64,000 nt of DNA from RBG-16-64-43 sp964353865 (GTDB taxonomy: Bacteria > Chloroflexota > Anaerolineae > Anaerolineales > RBG-16-64-43), in contig CAYGXJ010000120.1 in the NCBI GenBank assembly GCA_964353865.1, positions 24,038 to 88,037 on the forward strand, in the 5' to 3' direction. Position 1 is the first letter of the stretch; each line of letters opens with the position of its first letter. A program made the position numbers and the translations under genes. The notes under the pieces were generated by a model that saw only the letters and a list, made by a program, of their open reading frames with translations, did not search any database and had not been told where the DNA came from. Below, piece after piece: positions 46,370 to 55,021 of the stretch.

Positions 46370-48507
46370 GCGCCTGCGGCCTCGTGCGCGGCCGGCGGCC
46401 AGCCGCTGATCCGCTTCAGCCCTCCGCGCAATAACCCCTGCTCGTGTTCCGAAAGGACCTGCAGGCGCAGGGTCAGCGTTTCCGCCTTGCCGGGCCCGAG
46501 GTTGAATTCGAAACGTTGAGCCACCTCGACCGCCAGAAGGCCGGGCGTGAAGGCGGGCGGCTCAGACGAGGCGCGCGAGGCGCGTGATAGGATTGCCGTT
46601 CCGCTCAGTATGTTGTGTACGCCAGGCTGTGGGCCGCCGGCCACGACCGGCGCGAGCGTATCGGGCGAGGCAGCCAGCAAGCGTTGCCCGTCGGGCGCAA
46701 TCTCCGATACGATCTCCAGCCGCACGCGGCGCGGCTCATGGTGCGCGTTGTGAAAGCGGTAGTTGACGCGCAACCCGTCGGGGGTCAGGCGCACGTTTTT
46801 GGTCATCGCCAACCGGTAGCCGAAGAACCGCAAGAAGGTTACCCCCCCCTCTTCCAATCGGAAATCGAGTTCTGGATCGGCGGGCAGCACCGGTTCATCC
46901 TCGAGTCGCACAAAGTCGTTCAGCGCGCGGCGGCGAACCGGGCGCCCAACCTGCAGCGGCGCTCCGGTAGCCAACGGCCAGTAAGGAAGAACCGAGCCGA
47001 GTTCCGCGGTGAGCCCGTCGGGCAAGAATGTCCCGCGCCGGCCGAGGGCGGCCTCCTCCTGAGGCGGGGGTTGGTCCCACGGAGGCAGCGCGCTCCAGGC
47101 AGGCAGGGAAGCAACCCCCTGCATGAGCGTCACGTCGGTGCGATAGCGGCCCTCGGGCACCGCCCACGGGTTGCCCACGTGCTGCGCCCCGTTCACCAGA
47201 TCGAACCAGTACACGACCCGCCCGCCGAAATGGCTGAGCACGATCAGGTGGCGGTGATCCTCAAGCAAGATCTCATCCTCACCGTCGCCCGTGACGTCTT
47301 CAATCGAGGCGCGCGCCGGCGCGCCCGGCTGGCGCTGCCCCTCCGCAATCTCCGCCGCGCGAGCCAGAGCGAAGGTCGCGGCCACGCCTTCCCACTCCGG
47401 ACGCCCCCGCCCACCCTGCCCCGGTTGCCCGAAGCGATACTGATGCAGGCAGAACGTGCGAATGGCCGAACGGTACAAGGCGGCGCAGGCCTCCGGAAGC
47501 GACTCGGGGGGTGGCGCCGCCCAGCCGGGATCGGCCCAGGCCGACCCGATTGCGGTCAGCCGGTTGCGAACGGCGTTGTGCAAGCGGCGAAAATGGATGA
47601 CCGTCGGCGAGCGGCGCATGTAGTCGGGCCAGTCGGCGAACGGCTGCGCTTCGCCCGCCGGTTCGAGGGCCGCCGCGCGATCGAGTGTCGCGCCCCATCC
47701 CTCCGGCAACCCCTCGATGAAGAGCGCCGGCTCGGCGAGGTTCTCGAGCCCGACCAGCTCGACCTCGGCGCGCCGCTCGAGCTGCGCCAGGACCTGGTCC
47801 ATGCCTTCCCAATCGGCGCGCGGATCAAGTCCCTTCTCATGCGCCCATACTCCGAACGCGTCGGCGTCCAGCGCGAGCAGTGGCAGCAGCTCGCTGGTGC
47901 GCGGCAAGGCGGCAAGTTCATCGAGCCCGCGCTCGAGCAGCTCCGGGCGGCGGTACCATGCCGCCGCACACAGGCGCGCAGCCATCGACTCCTCGGCCCA
48001 CAGCAGGCCGAGCGCGTGGTCGCCCTGCCGCAGGCCATAGACAAGGGGCAGCGCGACGCCGGCCTGGCGCAGCAGGCGGCCCTCCACAATCATCGCTGCG
48101 TACCCGCCCGTCGCGAGAAGCGGCGCCATCTGGGGCGAGAAGGCGCCTCCGGGGTTGGCAAAGACCGTGGGCGCCGCGCCAAACTCCTCCAGCATCAGCG
48201 CCCGGTGCAGCGCGAGCTGCTGAGCGTTGTCCCATCCGTCGCAGGCAGACAGCAGGGTGCCGGCGTACGTGCTTCCCAGCACTGTGAATTGCCCGGCCCG
48301 GACCCCTGCCCGCAGGCTCTCCAGGGTTTCCGGGTCGAGCCAGTGCAGCGCGTGGAGAAGTGCCCCACCCAGGCTGAGGTTGAATTTGAGTTTGGGGTGG
48401 CGTTGCAACACCTCAACCAGGCCGCGGTAGCTCAGCCGGCTGGCTGTGCCCGCGCGCTCGGCCAAGGGTTGACTGAAGTGGAAGCACACCGCCAGGTGAA
48501 GTGTCAT
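46366..48507 (-). CDS. GH57-family glycoside hydrolase (alpha-amylase/glucanotransferase type)
   Basis: The 713-residue product starts LHLAVCFHFSQPL, the characteristic first strand of GH57 enzymes. KFNLSLGGALLHAL and FANPGGAFSPQMAPLL, the region of the nucleophile, follow. A beta-rich C-terminal half with IEDVTGDGEDEILLEDH and YWFDLVNGAQ resembles the sandwich domain of GH57 4-alpha-glucanotransferases and amylases. The nucleophile region does not show the usual PE pair clearly, so activity should be treated with caution. I chose the ATG at 48507; an in-frame TTG lies at 48552. TATAAT on the minus strand lies at 48577-48572. Confidence 0.8.
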   Translation of the reverse strand: MTLHLAVCFHFSQPLAERAGTASRLSYRGLVEVLQRHPKLKFNLSLGGALLHALHWLDPETLESLRAGVRAGQFTVLGSTYAGTLLSACDGWDNAQQLALHRALMLEEFGAAPTVFANPGGAFSPQMAPLLATGGYAAMIVEGRLLRQAGVALPLVYGLRQGDHALGLLWAEESMAARLCAAAWYRRPELLERGLDELAALPRTSELLPLLALDADAFGVWAHEKGLDPRADWEGMDQVLAQLERRAEVELVGLENLAEPALFIEGLPEGWGATLDRAAALEPAGEAQPFADWPDYMRRSPTVIHFRRLHNAVRNRLTAIGSAWADPGWAAPPPESLPEACAALYRSAIRTFCLHQYRFGQPGQGGRGRPEWEGVAATFALARAAEIAEGQRQPGAPARASIEDVTGDGEDEILLEDHRHLIVLSHFGGRVVYWFDLVNGAQHVGNPWAVPEGRYRTDVTLMQGVASLPAWSALPPWDQPPPQEEAALGRRGTFLPDGLTAELGSVLPYWPLATGAPLQVGRPVRRRALNDFVRLEDEPVLPADPELDFRLEEGGVTFLRFFGYRLAMTKNVRLTPDGLRVNYRFHNAHHEPRRVRLEIVSEIAPDGQRLLAASPDTLAPVVAGGPQPGVHNILSGTAILSRASRASSEPPAFTPGLLAVEVAQRFEFNLGPGKAETLTLRLQVLSEHEQGLLRGGLKRISGWPPAAHEAAGA

Positions 48508-48571
48508 TGCACGTGGAAAGCGGGAGACCGGAACAAAGTGGGGATCATGCAATCGCGGCCCGAGCGACGAG

Positions 48572-48577
48572 ATTATA
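48572..48577 (-). promoter_or_regulatory. Candidate -10 box for the GH57-GH13 pair
   Basis: TATAAT on the minus strand, 65 bases before the ATG at 48507. No strong -35 box is present at 17 bases. Confidence 0.5.
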
Positions 48578-48740
48578 CCCGAGGGCTCAGGCGGGGCTCA
48601 GACCATGAGCCTCCGGCAACATTCTCAGTTGACTTGACACGGACCGAACGTCCTCTGCCTCGCTTCTGCGATCATCCCCCCCAGTGGCCGGTGCGCCTCG
48701 CGGAAGGGTAGAATGGCCTCAGGTGGGACCGGGGCCCTCT

Positions 48741-49559
48741 ATGCAGACTCCAGCCGATACCTGGCACTTGATTATGACCCAGCCTCTGCCGGGCGCATTG
48801 AACATGGCCATTGATGAGGCGCTGGTCGAGGCGGTTGAGGCAGGCACACACCCGCCGACATTGCGCCTGTACGCGTGGGCACCGGCTTGCCTATCGCTCG
48901 GCCATGCGCAGCCGGCGGCGGATGCAAACCCGGATGCGCTGCACCACCTGGGTTGGGATCTTGTGCGGCGAGCCACCGGCGGCCGGGCGATTCTTCACAC
49001 CGACGAATTGACCTACGCCGTCGTGGCTCCCGAAACCCATCCACTCATGGTGGGCGGCGTGCTGCCCAGTTACCGAAGCCTCAGCCGCGGGTTGGCGGCC
49101 GGGCTGCGCGCGCTCGGCGCACAGGTGGAGGTGGATACCGAATACCCCGCCGAACCCGCGCTCGGGCCGGTGTGTTTTGAGGTGCCCTCCAACTACGAGA
49201 TCACCAGCGGAGGGCGGAAGCTGATGGGTAGCGCCCAATGGCGCCGGCGCGGGGTCGTCTTGCAGCATGGTTCGCTGCCGCTCACGGGCGATATCGCCCG
49301 CATCGCGCACGCCCTGCGGGTCACCCACGGCACGCCATCCGAGACCGAGGCCCGCGTCCGGGCCCGGGCCGTGACGCTGAGCGAAGCCCTCGGCCGAGAG
49401 GTGGACTGGAGCGAGGCGGCGCGCGCGCTGGCCGATGGGTTCGCCGCGGCGCTCCCCATGCGTTTCGTCGAGGCCGGCCTGGGCGAGGCAGAACGCCGCC
49501 GGGCGGAGGCCCTGGCCGTGGAGAAGTACGCACACTCGGCTTGGACCTACCGGCTGTAG
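48741..49559 (+). CDS. Lipoate-protein ligase/octanoyltransferase-family protein
   Basis: The family attaches lipoate or octanoate to the lysine of lipoyl domains. The 272-residue protein shows the conserved RRATGGRAILH (76-86), the lysine K160 in SGGRKLMGSAQWRR that binds the acyl intermediate carbonyl, and HGSLPL after it. C145 lies in the FEVPSNYEI region, where LipM/LipL-type octanoyltransferases carry a catalytic Cys; whether C145 plays that role is not clear. TAGAAT at 48709-48714 may be the -10 box. No lipoylated enzyme is encoded nearby. Confidence 0.87.
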   Translation: MQTPADTWHLIMTQPLPGALNMAIDEALVEAVEAGTHPPTLRLYAWAPACLSLGHAQPAADANPDALHHLGWDLVRRATGGRAILHTDELTYAVVAPETHPLMVGGVLPSYRSLSRGLAAGLRALGAQVEVDTEYPAEPALGPVCFEVPSNYEITSGGRKLMGSAQWRRRGVVLQHGSLPLTGDIARIAHALRVTHGTPSETEARVRARAVTLSEALGREVDWSEAARALADGFAAALPMRFVEAGLGEAERRRAEALAVEKYAHSAWTYRL

Positions 49560-49781
49560 TTCATCAGCACGCGGCGCGTCTTCCGCCCAGCCGCGTTTGC
49601 CTCGCGCCGGAATCCAATCGCGCGTAACCAAAGTACACGCCCGCGAGTGGTCCCACGGCAGTGCGGACAGCACGCCTCAAGGGTTGATCGCATGCAGGCA
49701 GCATGAGCACGCCTGCGGTTATGGCCGAGTGAGATCAATCAGAGAGTTGACGAGCGTACGGGGCCGGTGCAGGCGCGCCGC

Positions 49782-50465
49782 TTACACTTCCTCGAACAGC
49801 ACGGCCGCCGTGTCTTCCGCATCTCCGTCCTCGCCGGGCTCGACCGGGGGCAGCGCTTCGGCGGCACGCGCCGACGCGCCGTGCGTGGAGGGAGCGAAAT
49901 CATCGCCGCCTCCTGAGAGGACGAGCAGCACGCTGGCCACGGTCTTACCGGCGTTCCGCCAGCGGTGGGAAAGATGCGCGGCGAAGAGCAGGCTGTCACC
50001 CGGGTCGAGCAAGAAGATCTCTTGCTCAACGATGTATTCGACTTGGCCGCGCAAGCAGAAGATGAACTCGTGACCGCTATGCACCATCGGATGCGGGCCG
50101 CTGGTGGCGCCCGTCTCAAGCGTCAGCAGGAAGGGCTGCACACGGCCGAGGAAGACGTCGCCGCCCAGGCCTTCCCACAGCCCGCGCGGGAAGGGAACGC
50201 GCAGGCGCTGATCGGCCTTGCAGAAGACGACCGGCACCTGGCGCGGCTCTTCGCGGAAGAAGGCCGTCACCGGGATGCGCAGGGCATCCGAGAGACGGTA
50301 AAGCGTGCTCACGCTGGGGGAGGTCTTGCCGCGTTCGATCAGGCTCAACGCGTTTGCCGACATACCCGCCGCGCGAGCCAGCGCGCGCAGTGAGTAGGCT
50401 CGTTCCGCGCGCAACGTACGCAGCCGTTCGCCCACATCGACCGAAACCGCTGCCGTCGTGGTCAT
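49782..50465 (-). CDS. XRE-family regulator with cupin sensor domain
   Basis: The 227-residue protein has an N-terminal helix-turn-helix (about 10-65; LRALARAAGMSANALSLIERGK is the recognition part) and a C-terminal cupin barrel (about 95-170, with HPMVHSGHEFIFCLRGQ and DPGDSLLFAAHLSHRWRN). This class often senses a small molecule in the cupin and controls its own and nearby genes. The acidic tail (about 195-227) is low complexity. The leader is long, about 100 bases, and contains an imperfect palindrome overlapping a -10 box (see the intergenic entry). Confidence 0.9.
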   Translation of the reverse strand: MTTTAAVSVDVGERLRTLRAERAYSLRALARAAGMSANALSLIERGKTSPSVSTLYRLSDALRIPVTAFFREEPRQVPVVFCKADQRLRVPFPRGLWEGLGGDVFLGRVQPFLLTLETGATSGPHPMVHSGHEFIFCLRGQVEYIVEQEIFLLDPGDSLLFAAHLSHRWRNAGKTVASVLLVLSGGGDDFAPSTHGASARAAEALPPVEPGEDGDAEDTAAVLFEEV

Positions 50466-50974
50466 GGTTTCCTCGTCGGGCGTGTAAACAGGATCGCTTC
50501 CCTTGCGGGCGCGGGCCCCCGCGGACGTACATGGACTATCTTCCCCTGAGTGGTCATATATCCGTACAGTATATCATGGTGGCCGTTTCCATCGCTGCTA
50601 GGTGACAATCCCGGGTTCAGGCGCGTTTCGCCAGGACGCGCAGCATTGGAAGGGGGCAGGCGAGAAAGGTCATCGTATGTGTATTCCGGCCACGCGTCAT
50701 TGGCTCAGGCGAAACGTGAAGGGCGCGGCAAGCGGGATCTCCCATCCGAGGGTCGATGCGGGGCAGATTGACGCTCACGCGTCGAAAGCGAAAGACGCTT
50801 TCGCAGATTGGTGCGGGATCCGCCTTCTCGCCTAGCCGCAGCGACGTGGGGACTCCGCTATGCTAGACTGGCACGATTGCCCGGGCGACAGAGGGCGCCC
50901 GGCACCTTCGAAAGAACCGGGGCGCGCACCGTAGACCAGAAAGCGACGATCTGCCGTCGTGAGAGACATGCCTG
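50466..50974. other. Intergenic region with candidate operator of the XRE-cupin gene
   Basis: These 509 bases contain no credible gene. At 50553-50578 an AT-rich imperfect inverted repeat centred on GTAC (ATATATCC-GTAC-AGTATAT) overlaps TATACT read on the minus strand (50573-50568), a plausible autoregulated promoter of the XRE-cupin gene. TATGCT at about 50859 may serve the YwiC-like gene. Two short open frames near 50600-50830 look random. Confidence 0.4.
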
Positions 50975-51793
50975 ATGTGGAAGAAACACTACTGGATCCC
51001 ACCTGAGCACGGCACATGGTTTATGTGGATCGGGCCCCTGCTCACAGGAATGCTGGCTGCCCGTCAGGTCAACCTTGACCTGATCGGGCTCGCCGTGCTT
51101 CTCCTTTCCGCCTTCCTGGCGCGACAGCCCTTGACGATCGTCTTCAAAGCCCTGGTCGGGCGACGCTCGCGCGCCGAGGTGCGCCCAGCCAGCGTGGTGA
51201 TGGCAATCCTAGGCGGGCTGGCTATTGCGCTGCTGGCGTTGATGCTGGCGCGGGGCCACACCTACCTGGCGTGGCTAGGGTTGGCCGCGCTGCCTGTTCT
51301 GGCCTGGCAGCTTGCGCTGGTGGCTAAGCGAGAGGAACGCCAGATGGGGATTGAGCTCGTGGGCGCGGGCGTGCTCGCGCTTGCGGCGCCGGCGGCCTAC
51401 TGGGTGGGGCTGGGGGAGGCGCGCGCCGCGGGCTGGGGGCTCTGGGCGCTTGCGTGGCTGTACGCTGCGGCGTCAATTGTCTTCATCTACTCGCGGCTCG
51501 AGCAGCGGCGCTGGAGCGAGTGGCCTCCCCGCCGCGAACGCCTGCGGCGCGGCGCGCGGGTGTTGCTGTACGCGGTTGTCAACTTGGTTCTCGTCGTCGT
51601 GCTGACCGCCTTGCACTGGGTCCCGCCGTGGGCCTGGGTCGGTTTTGCACTTGCAGTGCCGCACATTGCGCTGGGCGTCATGGCGCCCGCGGCGCGCGCG
51701 CGCCCGGCGCGCATCGGCCTCGAGCAGGCGGGGGCAACCCTGATCTTCAGCACGCTACTCGGTGTAAGCTATTGGCCCGCGCTGGGCGGCTAG
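50975..51793 (+). CDS. YwiC-like membrane protein
   Basis: The 272-residue protein has the family start WIPPEHGTWFMW (about 7-18), with the PPEHGxW signature of YwiC-like proteins. About eight membrane segments follow, and a basic loop (RRWSEWPPRRERLRRGAR) near residue 180. The family is uncharacterised; in Bacillus it lies near nitrate-respiration genes, which are absent here. No strong ribosome-binding site is seen; GAGAG lies 12 bases upstream of the ATG. Confidence 0.85.
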   Translation: MWKKHYWIPPEHGTWFMWIGPLLTGMLAARQVNLDLIGLAVLLLSAFLARQPLTIVFKALVGRRSRAEVRPASVVMAILGGLAIALLALMLARGHTYLAWLGLAALPVLAWQLALVAKREERQMGIELVGAGVLALAAPAAYWVGLGEARAAGWGLWALAWLYAAASIVFIYSRLEQRRWSEWPPRRERLRRGARVLLYAVVNLVLVVVLTALHWVPPWAWVGFALAVPHIALGVMAPAARARPARIGLEQAGATLIFSTLLGVSYWPALGG

Positions 51794-51817
51794 GGCAACA
51801 GGCAGGGCCTGTTGTGG

Positions 51818-51886
51818 CCTGCCCTGGTGGTGTTCAGGGGCCTGCCCTGGTGGTGTTCAGGGGCCTGTCCCGGTGGTGTTCAGGGG
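51818..51886 (+). repeat. Three tandem 23-bp repeats
   Basis: Three head-to-tail copies of a 23-base unit containing GGTGGTGTTCAGGGG lie at 51818-51840, 51841-51863 and 51864-51886. The first two are identical and the third differs at two positions. They begin 25 bases after the YwiC-like stop and are not coding. Confidence 0.9.
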
Positions 51887-52181
51887 CGATGCAACCTGGG
51901 AGACTATCTGGAGTATCGCAACTCCTGGATTGCCTCGTCGCGCTGGGTGCTCCTCGCAATGACCGCGGTGGATGCGGGGGGCACGCCACGGCGTGCCCCA
52001 ACAAAGACTACGGTGCGCTCTTACTTCCGAGCACCGGGCGCCTATCGCAATGACAGACCAGACGGCAGGCAGCCGACCTCGCCGTAACCCATAGCGCCAG
52101 TTTGCGTCTAACCGTCACCGCCATGGATGTTTTTCGCCAGCGGCGCAATCCAGCCGATATGTCCACGGGAGCTAGCGACCA
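51887..52181. other. Intergenic region with inverted repeats
   Basis: A perfect hairpin GGGGCACGC/GCGTGCCCC with a four-base loop lies at 51978-51999. Just before it, ATTGC (51929) and GCAAT (51960) bracket CTCGTCGC-type sequence, resembling short dispersed intergenic repeats of other Chloroflexota. No promoter for the OsmC gene is obvious. Confidence 0.45.
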
Positions 52182-52583
52182 ATGCAGATGATCATCGACT
52201 TCCCGGGGGGTTCTCGGGTCGACGCCCACTTCGGGGCTTACATCGTTCCCACTGATCAGCCGCCGCAGGGCGGCGGCGTGGGCTCGGCGCCCACGCCCTT
52301 CGCCACCTTCCTGGCGTCCGTCGGCACGTGTGCCGGAATCTACGTGCTCGGGTTCTGCCGCCAGCGGGGTGTGCCCACCGAGGGCATGCGCATCCTTCAA
52401 GAGCCCGTCTACGACCCGCAGACCGGCATGGTCACTTCCATCCATCTCGATATTCAACTCCCTAAGGATTTCCCCGAGAAATACCGGTCGGCCGTTGTAC
52501 GCGCGGCCGAGCAGTGCTTGGTGAAGAAGCATTTCGAGGCGCCACCGAATTTCGAGATCGCTACTTCAACCGTGGCCGGGTAG
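52182..52583 (+). CDS. OsmC-family protein
   Basis: OsmC/Ohr-like proteins reduce organic hydroperoxides through a pair of cysteines. The 133-residue product matches the short YhfA-like group. It has PFATFLASVGTCAGIYVLGFCRQRG with C50, and AAEQCLVKKHFE with C112; both peroxidatic-type cysteines are present, and C59 is additional. No thiol partner gene is adjacent. The ribosome-binding site is weak (GGGAGC). Confidence 0.88.
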   Translation: MQMIIDFPGGSRVDAHFGAYIVPTDQPPQGGGVGSAPTPFATFLASVGTCAGIYVLGFCRQRGVPTEGMRILQEPVYDPQTGMVTSIHLDIQLPKDFPEKYRSAVVRAAEQCLVKKHFEAPPNFEIATSTVAG

Positions 52584-52674
52584 CCGCTTCCGCTAGTCGA
52601 TGGGGGCGGGCCCATAAGATGAGAAACCCTTGCGCAGCTCGGCACGCAGCCAGGGCGTACGCCTCCTGGCCCAG

Positions 52675-53439
52675 CTAGTCCGGGCTCGCCGGCCCGGCCA
52701 GCGTGCGGACGTCTTCCCAGGCCAGCACCCGACATCTGCGCCACAAAGCCTCGTCGCGGATTCGGCCGACGAAATCCAGCCACGTCTTCTGTAACGCCGG
52801 CCAGCGGCCGCGCGGGACGATTGCCCACACGTGCAGCGTGCTCGCATGTTGCTGAGCAAGCCAACGCCCAAGCAACAGTGTGCGCGCAAGTTGGTAGTGC
52901 GTCGCGCAGGGTGGCGCGGCGCCCTCCGGCATCGGACGATCTCCAAAATCAAGCAACGCCGAGAAACGGCTTGGTTCGATCTCCCAGTAGCGGCAGGTCG
53001 CCGCACCTCCGCTCGGGTCGGGATTGATCTCCGGGCAGCGGCCGCGGGCGAAGCGCCCGCAGCGGCCGAAGCCGCTGAGGTGCTTGGCCTCCACCAGCAC
53101 CAGGTTGAGTGCGCCGGCCAGGAAGAGGTCGACCTGCGTAGGATGACCTTTCCCGTCCACTGCGGCCAGCGCCCGATCCAGGTCGGGCAACCGCTCGCCG
53201 GTGAGGGCGTGGCCCCAGAAGAACGGATGCAGCGCGTCATCCTCCCGTTCGAGCGCGGGGGTGCCCCACATTGGCTGCGGGCCGAGGAGCTGTGCGAGCG
53301 AAAGGCTCGGCCGGGCCAGGGGGTAGATCAAGTTCCACAACAGGGCGTTCTCGGAGGCGGGTCGGCGCAGATTGTCGAGCACGGTCTCAGGCAGAACGCC
53401 AAAGACCGGCTCCATCGTTCCGTTGAGAATGCGGGCCAT
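52675..53439 (-). CDS. Unknown protein with PD-(D/E)XK-like motif
   Basis: The 254-residue product has no family I recognise. A segment with D104 in QVDLFLAG, followed by E117-A-K119 in LVLVEAKHL, matches the D...ExK pattern of PD-(D/E)XK nucleases in a strand-strand setting. Conserved-looking C127 and C135 follow (GRCGRFARGRC). I chose the ATG at 53439, which has an AAGGGGG site; an ATG at 53460 would add seven residues. If it is a nuclease, the usual upstream acidic residue and downstream lysine helix would need to be confirmed by structure. It converges with the OsmC gene. Confidence 0.6.
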   Translation of the reverse strand: MARILNGTMEPVFGVLPETVLDNLRRPASENALLWNLIYPLARPSLSLAQLLGPQPMWGTPALEREDDALHPFFWGHALTGERLPDLDRALAAVDGKGHPTQVDLFLAGALNLVLVEAKHLSGFGRCGRFARGRCPEINPDPSGGAATCRYWEIEPSRFSALLDFGDRPMPEGAAPPCATHYQLARTLLLGRWLAQQHASTLHVWAIVPRGRWPALQKTWLDFVGRIRDEALWRRCRVLAWEDVRTLAGPASPD

Positions 53440-53610
53440 ATGTCGCGCCCCCTTGGGCATTGTCCGCTCGTATCCTTTCGCAGGCGCCGGCAAAGCCTGT
53501 TGGGCCATCCGGGCGCGATGTCCGTCGAGTTTTCGATCATGGGCCGTGCCAAGCCAGGGTAACCCGAATCGCGATTGGTGACATCCCCTGCCCTCCGACG
53601 CCGGCCCGCA

Positions 53611-53639
53611 TTGACACACAGCGGGCCGGCCGATATTAT
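53611..53639 (+). promoter_or_regulatory. Near-consensus promoter giving a leaderless mRNA
   Basis: TTGACA (53611-53616) and TATTAT (53634-53639) are separated by exactly 17 bases. The ATG of the next gene begins at 53646, seven bases after the -10 box, where transcription would normally start. Confidence 0.85.
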
Positions 53640-53645
53640 CGCCGC

Positions 53646-54926
53646 ATGCCCATTCGCTTGTGGCGCAAGGCCTCCCGCGCATTCAACCTCGCGGCCGCAC
53701 TGACCATGCTGACTGTATTGGCCGGCGGCGCAACCTGGTTCCCGCGTTCAATCCCCGATCGCGCCGCGTTCCTGGTTGCCGGCGACCAATTCGATTTCTC
53801 TCGTTGGACGCTGGAGGCATTGGGCCTCAAGTTCACCCAAGCGGCGCTCGCCCCGCAGGGTTATCTTCCCCCGGCCGAGCGCACGCAGTTGGTCGAGGAA
53901 TACATCGCCTTGGAGGGGCAAGCCGAGCACCTGCAAGAGGCAGTGCGTGCAATCTTCGCCGACCCGGCCGTGACCGAGCCGTTGGCCGCGAGCACCGCGC
54001 AGCGCGAGAACCTCTCCCGGGTGCAGGCGAGGCAGGCCGCACTCCGTCCGCACGTGGAGGCCATACTCGAGGAACAGGTGGCCTCGCTAATCGCCGAAGA
54101 GGGGTTCGCTTTTGGCGGTCAGGTATTCCCGCCGGTGTCGTTCCATTTCAGCGCCATTCCGCTCGCCCTGATCCTTTCGCCGCGTGAGGTGATTCGCCAG
54201 GAAGCCAGCATCCAGATGAGCCCGGACCTGCCGCTCGAGCAGCAAATCGCCCTCGAGCAGAAGGTCGAACCCCGGTTGGGTCTCTCAGCGCTGGTCGTCC
54301 CGCTCGGCGGGATCGGCACCTACCCGACGATGATTCAGGAAACGACGAGCCTCAATTGGACTATTGACACGATTGCCCACGAGTGGACCCACAACTACCT
54401 GTCCTTTCGCCCGCTCGGTGCTAACTACGACCTCACCCCGGAAGCTCGGACCATGAACGAGACCGTGGCTTCGATCGTGGGACGCGAGATCGGCGCGCGG
54501 GTGACCGCCCGCTTCTATCCCGATCGAGTTCCGGTGCCGGCGCCGCCGACAGCCGCGCCGGGCGTCACGCCTCCAGCCGCACCGGTTTTTGATTTTCGTG
54601 CGGCGATGCGCGAAACGCGCGTGACCGTGGACAGCCTGCTCCATGAGGGCCAGGTGACGCAGGCCGAGGGCTACATGGAGGAGCGCCGGCGCATGTTCGT
54701 TGAACACGGATACACAATCCGCCGGCTGAATCAAGCCTACTTCGCATTCTATGGCGCTTATGCCGACCAACCTGGCGAACGCGGCGAAGATCCCGTCGGT
54801 CCGGCCGTCGAGCAGCTGCGCGCACTCAGCCCAAGCCTGGGCGGGTTTCTGCGCTGGGCGGCCGGGATGACAAGCTATGCCGAACTGCGTGAGCAGCTCT
54901 CCAGGGAGCACGCCTCGGCCCGCTAG
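53646..54926 (+). CDS. Putative HExxH zinc metalloprotease, membrane-anchored or exported
   Basis: The 426-residue protein has an N-terminal hydrophobic segment (about 13-33) and a mixed domain. HEWTH (H245, E246, H249) is followed by NETVASIVGREIG, where E272 is the likely third zinc ligand. Before the metal site, TYPTMIQETTSLNWTIDTIA fits the substrate strand of gluzincin-type folds. A Pro/Ala linker interrupts the C-terminal half at about 292-312. The family is not one I can name. Substrates are unknown. The mRNA is probably leaderless, so no ribosome-binding site is expected. Confidence 0.78.
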   Translation: MPIRLWRKASRAFNLAAALTMLTVLAGGATWFPRSIPDRAAFLVAGDQFDFSRWTLEALGLKFTQAALAPQGYLPPAERTQLVEEYIALEGQAEHLQEAVRAIFADPAVTEPLAASTAQRENLSRVQARQAALRPHVEAILEEQVASLIAEEGFAFGGQVFPPVSFHFSAIPLALILSPREVIRQEASIQMSPDLPLEQQIALEQKVEPRLGLSALVVPLGGIGTYPTMIQETTSLNWTIDTIAHEWTHNYLSFRPLGANYDLTPEARTMNETVASIVGREIGARVTARFYPDRVPVPAPPTAAPGVTPPAAPVFDFRAAMRETRVTVDSLLHEGQVTQAEGYMEERRRMFVEHGYTIRRLNQAYFAFYGAYADQPGERGEDPVGPAVEQLRALSPSLGGFLRWAAGMTSYAELREQLSREHASAR

Positions 54927-55021
54927 CCCATCGCCACGCTCTCCCCAGACGCAGGCCGCGACCTCCGCCACGATTCACTGGCCGGCGCCTTCGCCGCGCT
55001 ATACTATGGACTGAGGCCGCA

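Noticed and set aside
46615..48711. 698-residue plus-strand open frame opposite the GH57 gene
   Set aside because: The minus strand encodes a recognisable GH57 enzyme; the plus frame has no motif and is Arg/Gly/Gln-rich as expected of a shadow.
50550..50835. Two short open frames in the gap before the YwiC-like gene
   Set aside because: No ribosome-binding site, no recognisable motif and mutually overlapping frames.
51818..51886. CRISPR array
   Set aside because: The three 23-base units are directly adjacent without spacers and no cas gene is present.
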